Origin: Rusavskia elegans
Taxonomy: Eukaryota > Ascomycota > Lecanoromycetes > Teloschistales > Teloschistaceae
Reading direction: 5' to 3'
DNA: 64,000 nucleotides
Assembly (NCBI GenBank): GCA_011316305.1
Contig: SAUG01000008.1
Location: 62,001 to 126,000 of the forward strand
Below the pieces are notes generated by a model. That model searched no databases. It saw nothing but the letters and a program-made list of their open reading frames with translations, and was not told where the DNA came from. A program made the position numbers and the translations under genes. This document shows, one piece after another, positions 35,785 to 46,906 of this stretch; the stretch's first letter is position 1; every line of letters begins with the position of its first letter.

Positions 35785-38289
35785 TTTTCATAATTTATTA
35801 TATTAGTTTTACTATCCCGATCTATAGATCGAAGCGATACTATTAGAATAGTAATATTAAATATCTATAAAGAAAATAGAATATCTTTAAAACTATAGAT
35901 TATTTAAATAAATATCTATTTTATATTATATATAAATTAGTTTCCGAATAAAATAATTAAAGTTCTATTTATAATATTATATCTAGGAAGGACTGTTTTT
36001 AATTAGATATAGCTTTAAATAGAAAATTACCTCGATAATCTAAAAGGATAAAGAAAAAATAAAATAGTATAAAACTTTTATATTTTCGGTAATTTTATTA
36101 TAGCTATAAAAAAAGCTTTCGGAAATAATAATAAGGATAAAATAATAGATAGGTAATTAATAGTTCTAAAATAATAGAAATTAGTAATTATTAATACTAT
36201 TTAGTTTAGAATATTAGTTTATAAAATAAACTAGAAAGATTTAGCTTTAAAAACTTATTTCTATAAAGAATTTTAAATAAAAATTAAAAAAATTATAGTA
36301 GCGATTAAAGAACTAGATTTATTAATAAATTTTATTAAATTTATAATAAAAATCGATACTAGATAGTATAAAATATATTTAGATAAATAGGTATTTAATA
36401 AAATAGAACCTACTAAAAGAAAGCCTAGAAGAAACCTAATAGAATTTAATACTATCGAAACTAAAGGATCGCGAACTAAAGTTTATTATTTATATAAAAA
36501 AACGGGATATTTTAAAAGAAATTATCTAACTAAAAAAGTAATTAAAATAACCGAATATTTTTTTAAAATAATAAAGGTTTTATTTAATAAATATATAAAA
36601 AAAAGTTAGTTAGCCTACTATAATAATATTTACCCTATCTATCTATCGGATAAAAAGAGGATAGAATAGTATTTTAAAAAACTAAAGAAAGTATAGAAAA
36701 TAAAACTAATATTCGATTTTAAATTATATAAAACCGAAAAACCTTTTATAATAGTATTTAAAATTAAAATTAGAAGTTAATAAATAATAGCTTTCGTAAA
36801 TAGAAAGAAAGATAATAAAGTTATAAAAGAATTCTATAATAAAATTAAAGAATATTTCTATAAATAAATAATAAAAGATAATAGAATCTTTAATATTAAA
36901 ATTAAAATAAAATATAAATTAATTAGAATAATTAACTCTATTATAATTAAAAGTTAGAGAAATTATATTATTTTAAAAAATAAATAGAAAAAATCGATTT
37001 TAGAAAAACTAATAGAAAAAAATACTATCGATAAAAAAATAAAACTATAAATAATATATCTTCTAGCCTATAAAAACCTTTTATATAAAGAAAAAAATAT
37101 CGTTTCGATAATAAATTATAAGGAAATTAAAGATTTAGATTAAAAATTTAAAAAATAAAGATTTAGAAAAAATACTATTACCTCTTTTAATAACTTACTA
37201 AAAAATATAATAGAAGAAAAAATAATTTAATAACTTTAAATAGATTATATTAAAAAGATATATTAAAGTATAGTTAAAACTATAGATAAAATCGAATACT
37301 ATAAACTAAATTAAATAGATTAAAATAAAAGAATACCGGACCTAGTATTTAGTATCTAACCTAGAAAAAAAGATTTCGACTAGTATCTATTTTTATTATT
37401 ATAGAACGAAATAATTATTAAAGAATAAAATTTAATAGGACTATTAGAAGAATCGAAAGTAATTTATAATATAGATATATAATCTAGAATATATAAAAAC
37501 TAGTAGCGAAAAAACTTTTTACTAGATTTTTTTTAGGACCCTGTAGTTTCTATAGATTAAAAAAAATTAAAATCTTTTAAAATTTAATCTAGATTACCCG
37601 AACAAAACCTAGATATTAATTTAATAGACGCCTTTTACGCGGCTAATATAAAACTAATAGAAAAGTAAAATATAACCGGATTATTAAATTTATTAAAACG
37701 AAAAAATACGTATTATTTCTAAATAATAAAATTACTTTTATACCTATTTAAAGCGCGATAATAAATAATAAAATACTTTTATTTACTAAAAAATCAGCGG
37801 AAATCCGATTTCTAGGCTAGACATTTATTATAAATTTCTTTTTTAAAATTAAAAAAGGATTTAATATAATAGCGAGCTTTAGAATATTTATTAAAAATAT
37901 CTATAATATTAAAACGAAGTTTATTCTTTTTATTTTTAAAACGCTTTTCTATATAAAATTAATAAAAATAAAGAAATAAAAAAAAAATATAATATATAGA
38001 TAATATTAAATATTAAAAGATTATAGAATTTTTAAGCTCGAGTATATTTATTATAAATATTACTATTAACTTTAATTTTATATTTTTATAAAAGATTATA
38101 GATATATAATAAATAAAGAAAAAATATTATAACCTCTTTTAATTAGATACGGTAAAATAATTTTAAATAATTTTCTTTTCGAGAATATATAATAGAGGTA
38201 TTAATAAAAAAAAAATAAAATAAAAAAAACTCTTTTTATATTCTATAGACGGATTTTACGCTAGATAAAAAGTAATATAAAAGGAGTTA

Positions 38290-38698
38290 TATTATATCTA
38301 TAACTCTATAGAAATTATTTAGAAAAATTAATTAAATAAACGAGTTTAATTATCTATAGCCGCTTATAGCTACTATAGTCGTCTTTCTAATAGAACTTTT
38401 AATAGATAGCTATCTATCGGCTTTTATAGCTATTTTTATTATATATATTATTTATTATTTCTATAAATAGTTTTATTTATAAGTTATTAATATAACTATT
38501 AAATATTTTTTTATTATTCTCTTTTTAATTACTTTATAATAAAGATATTTTATAATATTATAACCGTATCTTTACGATTATATAAAATTAGGTATAATAA
38601 TCTATACTAGGACTTTTTTACTATTTAATAACTCGGACTATATCTACGGCTATAGCTAGATTCGAACGTAACGCCTTTTAATATATAGGGACGTTATA
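38290..38698 (+). repeat. LTR, 3' copy of element A
   Basis: A 409-bp copy directly after a purine-rich tract and directly before the ATATC target duplication. Confidence 0.85.
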
Positions 38699-38703
38699 AT
38701 ATC

Positions 38704-39754
38704 TTTAAATACCTTAGCTCGATTATATAAAAGAAACGGTATAGAATCGATTCTTTTATTATATTCTTCCGGAAAAAGGCTAGAAATATTAGTTAGTAGC
38801 GTCGGATTAATACTATAAAATAAATAGAAAGATAAAAATCTAATAGTTATATATATATAAATACGCGTAATAAATAGAGCCTAGTTTAAATAAAGATTCT
38901 AAGTTTTTTTCGGCTATTCGATATAGTATTTAGTAAATATTTCCCCGAAAACTCTATTAAACTTTTTAATAGCGCTATTTATTTATAAATAATAAAGTAT
39001 CGTATCTCGATACCTAATTTCTAGCAGGTAGTATACTTTATCTATAGCTAAAGCCTAAAGGTTTATATCTCGATTTATAATAATTTCTTTCGGAAAGCTG
39101 TAATTACGGTAAATCCGATAGATAATAAATTCGGCTAGTACTTCTACTATTATATTTAGAAGCGAGTAAATTATAGACTATCTAATAGCGTAGTTAATTA
39201 TAATTATAATCTATTTATTACTCTAATCAATTTCTAGTAGAAAATTAATAAAATCGAATTTTTAGTATTTAAAAAAATTTAATCTATTTTTCTAGATACT
39301 AGAAAGATATATTATATTCTATTCTATTAATATCGCGAAATATAATAGTAAACTAATATTCGAGATAGTATTTAATATAATATTTAATATCTTTTTTTAT
39401 CTCGGGTTACTACTATTTTATATAAATAATATCTATTATTATCTCGTCCGAATAGTAACTATATTATTTATAGATATAATCTAGAAAATTCGTACGAATC
39501 TATACTAGAATATAGAGTATCTAATTATTTTAAAGCGAGTCCCGGTACTATATTATATTATCTTTAATTCGGAAAAAATATTTATATTTTTTTAAAATAA
39601 TCTTTATTTCCGGATCGTTAAATAGAGTTCCGAATTCTATATAAATTCTAATAGCGTCGTTAAATAAAATCGTATAATTATCGATTTTACCGGTCAATAT
39701 CTAGAAGTTTTCTTTTTAATTTAGAATATCTATTACTATTATTTTACGATTCGG
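38704..39754 (-). pseudogene. Integrase remnant of the split gypsy element
   Basis: The minus strand of about 39,480-39,340 reads a decayed zinc-binding integrase N-terminus (spaced Ile/Lys/Tyr pattern with PEIKKDIKYYIKY, where a W-P-x-M-x-x-D-x-x-x-Y-x-x-x-C block is usual). About 39,270-39,230 reads FDFINFLLE, the start of the catalytic core. In-frame stops and missing Cys/His are all explained by C-to-T or G-to-A changes. Both ends of this fragment are later LTR-element insertions. Confidence 0.6.
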
Positions 39755-40163
39755 TATAACATCTCTATATATTAGAGGCCGTTACGTTCGAGTCTAGCTA
39801 TAGCCGTAGATATAGTCCGAACTACTAAATAGTAAAGGAATCTTAGTATAGATTATTATAATTAATTTTATATAGCTATAGAGGTACGATTATAATATTA
39901 TAAGGTATCTTTATTATAAAATAATTAAAAAGAAAATAATAGAGATATATTTAATAATTATCTTAACGACTAATAAAAGAAACTATCTATAGAAGTAATA
40001 AGCGATATATATAGTAAAAATAACTATAAAAGCCGATAGATAACTATCTACTAAAAATCCCGTTAGAAAAGCGGCTATAGCGGCTATAGGCGGCTATAGA
40101 TAATTAGATTCGTTTATCTAATTAATTTTTCTATAGAATCTCTATAAATTTATAGATATAATA
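39755..40163 (-). repeat. LTR (3' LTR of the pol unit)
   Basis: A 409-bp LTR of the element A family on the minus strand, running from tataacatc on the left to gatataata on the right. On the minus strand it is preceded by the purine-rich tract aaaaaggg. Confidence 0.8.
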
Positions 40164-43100
40164 CAGCCCTTTTTATATTATTTTTCTAAATTTTCTTAAA
40201 GTTCCTTAGATATATTTAAGGTATTTTTTTAGTTTCTAAATATTTTTTTTATTAGAAAACCTTTTCTATTTTACTAGAAATTCGTCTATTTCTTTTCTTT
40301 TATCTAGAATCTTTTCGATTTTATATTTTTTACGCTTCTAATAGTACTAGTCTCTCGTTAGTAGAACGCGTTCCGGTATTTTCTTTAGTAAACCTATATA
40401 GAATTTAGGGAAGATTTCCGTTATCGAAAGTTTTAGATATATTATTATTTCTTTAATATTATAAATTTTAAAAGCTTCTATATACGGTTTATCGAGTTTT
40501 CTATCTATTAAATTTTTTATCGAAAATAGTATTTTATCTTTTTTATTAATATTATAATATTTTTTTAACTTATCTAATCTTTATTTAACTTTTTCTTTTA
40601 CTATCTAGATTTTTGCTTTTACTTTATTCTAGTTATTTTTTATTTTATTAACGAAAAATTATACTACCGGGTTTTTTATATCTAAATATACTTCTTTCCG
40701 GATAGTTTTACTATAAAATAACTTATTAGACGTTATCTAGATATCCTCGTTATATAATAAATTAATTACTATTTATATTATCGGGAGAAATTAAACCTAA
40801 TTTTTTCCTTTATCTAAATAATAGATTTTAATATAGATTTCTAGTATCTGATTTATTTTTTCTATTTATCTATTAATTTATAGATAGAATAATATTAATA
40901 TAGTCCATTCCGTTTCTACTATTTATATTAACTCTTTTATAAAGTTTAAAATAAATAGTTTATCTCTATCTAAAATAATTTTTTCTATAATTCCGTTTTT
41001 ATAAAATACCGTTTATAATAATAGAAAGGCGAGTTATTCCGCTATTATTATTATTTTATATAGTATAAATCTTATATATTTTATAAATCTATTAATAATT
41101 ATAAATATTATATTATATAATATTTATATATATAGATTAACCGACTTTAGTAATTTTGTAACGAAGTTTAATATAATTTATTAATAAAGTATACTTGGTA
41201 TTTATATTAGCTAGAACTTGCCTATTAATTTCTAATAACTTTTTTTTACTATTATATATTCCGGATAGTTTTTAATATATTTTTTAATATATTTTTTAAA
41301 TACTAGTAGATTAGTTTTTTTTTAAATTCTTTTTAGTATTTTTATAATTTCTTAATATCTAGCTATTTTAAGGTTGTATATTTATCGGATTATTTTATTT
41401 ATCTCTTCCGAGATTTCGGCCTTTTTAAAGATATTTCCTATTTTTTTTAAAAAAGATCTAGATATTTTTTTAATAGCTTTATAATCTACTTTTCTATTTA
41501 AAATATCCGCGATTATATTATCGGTATCTTTAATATATTTTATTTCGAAATTATAATAGATTATTTCTTCTATCTACTTTATTTATCGTTAATTAAATTC
41601 TTTATTAACTAATAAAGATATAAAATTTTTATAGTTAGTATATACTACTATCTTTTTATTAATTCTACTCGTATATGTTTTCTAGTATATAAAGCTAATA
41701 ATAATTACTAGTATTTTTTTATCTATCGTTATATAGTTAATCTCTATTAGTATTAATTTTCTAGAATAATATCTAAATAGTTTTCCTTTTTAGAAAATAT
41801 ACGATTTTATTATTTAGTCTAAAGCGTCTATATAGAATATAATCTATTTATTAAAATCGAAAATTACTAAAATTTCTTCGGATACGAAACTTTATTTAAA
41901 TTTTTTAAATATTTCGTTCTAGATATATATCTACTAAAAGAATATATTATTTCGAAGTAGATTTATAAACGGGACCGTTTTCTTTATATATTTTTCTATT
42001 ATATTTTAATAGAATCTCGTAAATTCTAAAAAGTTTTAAATATCCTTTTTATTTTTTAGTATCGGCTATTTATATATTATTTATAATTTATTTATATCTA
42101 TAGTAATACTTCTAGGTCTAATTATATATCTAAGAAATATAATCTCGTATTTATAGAATTCTAACTTTTTTTTTTTAATTTTAAAATTATATTCTCGGAA
42201 TCTTTATAATATTTTATAAATATATTATATATATTCTTTTTTTATTTCGGAAAATATGAGTATATTATCTATATATACTATAACAAAAATATTAAAATAG
42301 TTATATAATTTCTTATTAACTACGTGTTATAGAATCGCCGGTATATTTATTAATCTAAAAAATATAACTAAATATTCGAATAGTCTATATTTTATTCTAA
42401 ATATAGTTTTCTACTCGTTTCCAGCTTTAATTTATAGTAGATTAAATATATTTTTTAGATCGAATTTTATAAAAAACTTAGCTTTTCTAATTTTACTTTT
42501 TAAATCTATTAAAAGCGGAAGTAAATATTTATCTTTTTACGTTACTATATTAAATTTTTTAAAATCGATATAAAATCGAAGGTTACTATTCTTTTTAGAA
42601 ATAAATATAATCGGTTATTCTATTTTTAATTTAGAATATTATATATATCTTTTTTTAAAATTATAGTTAATATATTATTTGAATACTTTTAACTAAATAT
42701 TATTTAATCTATAGATATATTTAATCTTTAGTTTTTCCGGATCTATTATAATAATTTTATAGTTTTTCTAAATATAAATCGGTAAAGGTAGCTTTCTTTC
42801 CGGTTCCTTTAATATATTCTAGAATTTTCTAAAAAATTATAGAATTTTATCTATAATAGCTAATTTCTTTTTAATCTACTATTTTCTAGTAAAGATATTA
42901 TATATCTTCTATATTTCGGCTAGCCTTTTAGATATATTAAAGAGATAATTTCCTATTTTTATCTATATCGTTTTCTAAACGATTTCTAAATTCTATAATA
43001 TAAATTATAGAATACCTAAATATATATCCTATTATATTTTTATAATATTAAAAATAATCTCTTTTTTATATCTATTATTTCGTATCTATAGAGGTTTAGT

Positions 43101-43313
43101 CTAATATTTAATTCTAATAAATTTTATTTTATTAATAGTTTTTATAAAATAAAGTTCTGTTTTTCTAATTAAAGAGACGTTAAATCTCTTTATATATTCT
43201 TCTAATATAATATTTCGAATAATTTCTAAATCGATTAATATTTTTATAGGTTATTTAAATAACGTTAGTTAGATAAAGATCCGATTTTTATCTATTTTCC
43301 GGAATTATTAAAG
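40164..43313 (-). pseudogene. Ty3/gypsy pol remnant (reverse transcriptase, probably RNase H and integrase)
   Basis: The minus strand of 42,620-42,250 reads a clear but RIP-damaged gypsy reverse transcriptase: FISKKN, then FYIDFKKFN, then AKFFIKFDL, then FEYLVIFF, and YIDNILIFSE at the catalytic box (42261-42275), where YIDD would be expected. Several stops and the D-to-N change fit C-to-T and G-to-A mutation. The 2 kb downstream should hold RNase H and integrase, but I cannot align them by eye. Its reverse transcriptase differs clearly from the one at 47,640-48,050. Confidence 0.75.
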
Positions 43314-43723
43314 TATAATATCTCTATATATTAGAGGGTATTACGTTCGAGCCTAGCTATAGCCGTAGACGTAGTCCGAGCTACTAAATAGTAAAAGAAT
43401 TCTAATATAGATTATTATAACTAATTCTATATAGCCGTAGAAATACGGTTATAAAATTATAAAATATCTTTATTATAAAGTAATTTAAAAGAATATAATA
43501 GAGACGTATTTAATAATTATATTAATAACTAATAAAAGAAACTATCTATAGAAATAATAAATAATATATATAATAAAAATAGTTATAAAAGCCGATAAAT
43601 AGCTATCTACTAAAAATTTTATTAAAAAAAGCGGCTATAGCGGCTATAGGCGGCTATAGATAATTAGATTTATTTATTTAGCTAATTTTTTTAAAAAACT
43701 TCTATAGAATCGTAGATATAATA
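43314..43723 (-). repeat. LTR between the gag unit and the pol unit
   Basis: A 410-bp LTR of the element A family, preceded on the minus strand by a purine-rich tract (aaagggagc). It matches the 3' LTR of element A in context. Confidence 0.8.
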
Positions 43724-46239
43724 TAGCTCCCTTTATATCGCTTTTTACCTAATATAAAAACCGTCTATAGGATATAAAAGGAATTTTTTTTTTTTTTTTT
43801 TTTTATTAATATTTTTATTATATATTTTCGAAAAGGAAATCGACTAAAATCTTTTTATTATATCTAGTTAAAAGAAATTATAATATTTTTTTCTTTTTTT
43901 TTATATATCTATAATCTTTTAAAAAAGTATAAAATTAAAGTTAATAGTAATATTTATAGTAAATATACTCGGGTTTAGAAATCGTATAATTTTCTAATAT
44001 CTAATATTATCTATATATTATTCTCTTTATTTTTTTATTTCTACTAACTTCTATAGAAAAATATTTTAAAAATAAAAAAAATAAACTTCGTTTTAATATC
44101 GCGGGTATTTTCAATTAATATTCTAAAGCTCGCTATTATATCGAATTCTTTTTTAATTCTAAAAAGGAAATTCGTAATAAATATTTAATTTAGGAGTCGG
44201 ATTTCCGCTAATTCTTTAATAAATAAAAGCGTTTTATTATCTATTATCGCGCTTTAGATAAATATAAAAGTAATTTTATTATTTAAAAATAACGCGTACT
44301 TTTTCGGTTTAATAAATTTAATAATCCGGTTATATTTTACTTTTCTATTAGTTTTACGCTAGCTATATAAAAGGCGTCTATTAAATTAATACCGAGATTT
44401 AATTCGGATAATCTAGATTAAATTATAAAAGATTTTAATTTTTTTTAATCTATAGAAAATATAGAATTCTAAAAAAGATTTAGTAAAAGGTTTTTTTACT
44501 ATTATCTTTATATATTCCGGGTTATATATCTATATTATAAATTATTTTCGGTTTTTTTAATAGTTTTATTAAATTTTATTCTTTAGCTACTATTTCGTTT
44601 TATAATAATAAAGACGGATACTAATCGAATTTTTTATTTCTAGATTAAACGCTAAATACTAGGTCAGGTATTTCTTTATTCTAATCTATTTAGTTTAGTT
44701 TATAATATTCGATTTTATCTATAGCTTTAACTATATTCTAGTATATCTTTTTAATATAGTTTATCTAAAGCTATTAAATTATTTTTCTACTTTTATTATA
44801 TTTTTAGATAAATTATTAAAAGAAGTAATAATATTCTTTTTAAATCTTTATTTTCTAAATTTTTCTATCTTTTTTAAATTTTCTATCTAAATCTTTAATT
44901 TCTTTATAATTTATTATTAAAATTATTTCTATTTTTTTATATAAAAGGTTTTTATAGGCTAGAAAATATATTATTTATAGTTCTATTTTTTTATCGATAG
45001 TATTTTCTTTTATTAGTTTTTCTAAAATCGATTCTTTTTATTTATTTTCTAAAATAATATAACTTTTCTAGCTTTTAATTATAGTAAAATTTATTATTTT
45101 AAATAATCTATATTTTATTTTATTTTTAATATCGAGAATTCTATTATTATTTATTATTCGTCTATAGAAATATTCTTTAATTTTATTATAGAATTCTTTT
45201 ATAACTTTATTATCTTCCTTTCTATTTATAAAAGCTATTATTTATTAACTTCCGATTTTAATTTTAAGCGCTACTATAAAGGGTTTTTCGGTTTTATATA
45301 ATTTAAAATCGATTATCGGCTTTATTTTTTATATTTTTTATAGTTTTTTAAAGTAATATTCTATTTCTTTTTTATCCGATAAATAGATAGAATAAATATT
45401 ATTATAATAGATTAAAAAGCTTTTTATTATATATTTATTAGATAATTTCTTTATTATTTTAAAAAAATATTCGGTTATTTTAATTATCTTTTTAATTAGA
45501 TAATTTTTTTTAAAATATTCCGTTTTTTTATATAAATAATAAGTTTTAGTTTTTAATTTTTTAGTTTCGGTAATATCGAGTTTTATTAGATTTTTTCTAA
45601 ACTTTTTTTTAGTAGGTCCTATTTTATTAAACGTCTATTTATTTAAATATATTTTATACTATTTAATATCGATCTTTATAATAAATTCAATAAAATCTAC
45701 TAATAAATCCGGCTTTTTAATCGCTATTATAGTTTTTTTAACTTTTATCTAGAATTCTTTATAGAAATAAACTTTTAAAATTAAATCTTTTTAATCTATT
45801 TTATAAACTAATATTCTATACTAAATAATATAAATAGCTACCGACTTTTACTATTTTAGAACTATTAGTTTTCTATCTATTACTTTATCTTTATTATTAT
45901 TTCCGAAGGATTCTTTTATAGCTATAATAAGATTACTAAAAGTATAGAAGATTTATTATATTTTATTTTCTTTCTATTCTTTTAGATTATCGAGATAATT
46001 TTCTATTCGGAACTATATTTAATTAAGAGTAATTTTTTCTAGATATAATATTATAAATAGAATTTTAACTATTTTATTTAGAAACTAGTTTATATATAAT
46101 ATAAAATAGGTTTTATTTAAATAATCTATAGTTTTAAAGATTCTTTTTTTCTTTTATAGATATTTAGCGTTACTATTTTAATAGTATCGCTTCGATTTAT
46201 AGGTCGGAATAACGAAACTAATATAGTAAATTAATAAAA
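43724..46239 (-). pseudogene. Gag remnant, second copy of the element A interior
   Basis: The 2.5-kb interior is the reverse complement of the element A interior at both ends: the poly-A-rich 3' end (43,740-43,850 against 38,140-38,290) and the start next to the 5' LTR (46,100-46,239 against 35,785-35,900). The gag knuckle lies near 45,500-45,540 and again has Tyr in place of Cys/His. Confidence 0.7.
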
Positions 46240-46649
46240 TATAATATTCCTATATATTAAAGGATATTATATTTAAATCTAGTTATAGCTATAGATATAG
46301 TCCGAGCTATTAAATAGTAAAAAAGTTCTAATATAGATTATTATAACTAATTCTATATAGCTATAAAAGTACGGTTATAATATTATAAAATATCTTTATT
46401 ATAAGATAATTAAAAAGATAATAGTAAAAATAGATTTAATAATTATATTAACGACTAATAAAAGAAACTATTTATAGAAATAATAAATAATATATATAAT
46501 AAAAGTAGCCGTAAAAACCGATAGGTAGCCGTCTATTAAAAGTTCTATTAGAAGAGATAACTATAGCGGCTATAGGCGGCTATAGATAGTTAGATTCGTT
46601 TATTTAACTAATTTTTCCAGAGAACCTCTATAAAGTCGTGGACGTAATA
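46240..46649 (-). repeat. LTR (5' LTR of the second gag unit)
   Basis: A 410-bp LTR of the element A family. At 46650 it abuts directly, without spacer, a truncated copy of the same LTR. Confidence 0.8.
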
Positions 46650-46906
46650 TCTTCGTTACGAGGTAATTAAAAAGAAAATAGTAGAAACGTATTTAATAGT
46701 TATATTAACGACTAACGAAAGAAACTATCTATAAAAGTAATAAACGATATATATAGTAAAAGTAGCTGTAAAAACCGATAGATAGCCGTCTACTAAAAGT
46801 CCTATTAAAAGGGCGGCTATAGACGGCTATAGGCGGCTATAGACGATTAGACTCGTTTACTTGACCAATCCATCTATAGAACCTCTATAGAATCGTAGAC
46901 GTAACA
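46650..46906 (-). repeat. Truncated LTR
   Basis: 257 bp matching the first (TG-side) part of the LTR; it ends at gtaaca (46901-46906). The remaining about 150 bp of this LTR are missing. It is the least RIP-altered copy, with the ends still reading CA and TG. Confidence 0.75.

Larger units (their letters stand above)
35386..38698 (+). mobile_element. Gag-only LTR retrotransposon (element A), intact insertion
   Basis: A 3,313-bp element with LTRs 35386-35784 and 38290-38698 is flanked by an exact 5-bp target duplication ATATC (35381-35385 and 38699-38703). LTRs start TGTTACG-like (now tattacg, tattata) and end GATGTTACA-like (now gatattata). A purine-rich tract (aaaaggag) precedes the 3' LTR. 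The 2.5-kb interior carries a CCHC gag knuckle at 36484-36525 but no reverse transcriptase or integrase that I can find. So it looks like a non-autonomous gag-bearing element (TR-GAG-like) that would have needed a helper. It sits in the integrase region of the split gypsy element. Confidence 0.8.
39755..46906 (-). mobile_element. Composite block of related LTR elements (gag unit plus pol unit)
   Basis: In minus-strand order it holds a partial LTR (46906-46650), a full LTR (46649-46240), a gag interior (46239-43724) matching element A, a full LTR (43723-43314), a Ty3/gypsy pol interior (43313-40164) and a full LTR (40163-39755). Purine-rich tracts precede both the 43723 and the 40163 LTRs, so both are 3' LTRs. 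The gag unit therefore looks like a second copy of element A. The pol unit lacks its own gag and 5' LTR. I found no target duplication around the block or around its gag unit, so it arose by nesting with deletion or by recombination. Confidence 0.65.

Noticed and set aside
35386..46906. CRISPR-like or simple tandem array formed by the repeated 0.4-kb units
   Set aside because: The units are 399-410 bp, occur in both orientations, have LTR ends and adjoining purine tracts, and are separated by kilobases of retrotransposon interior.
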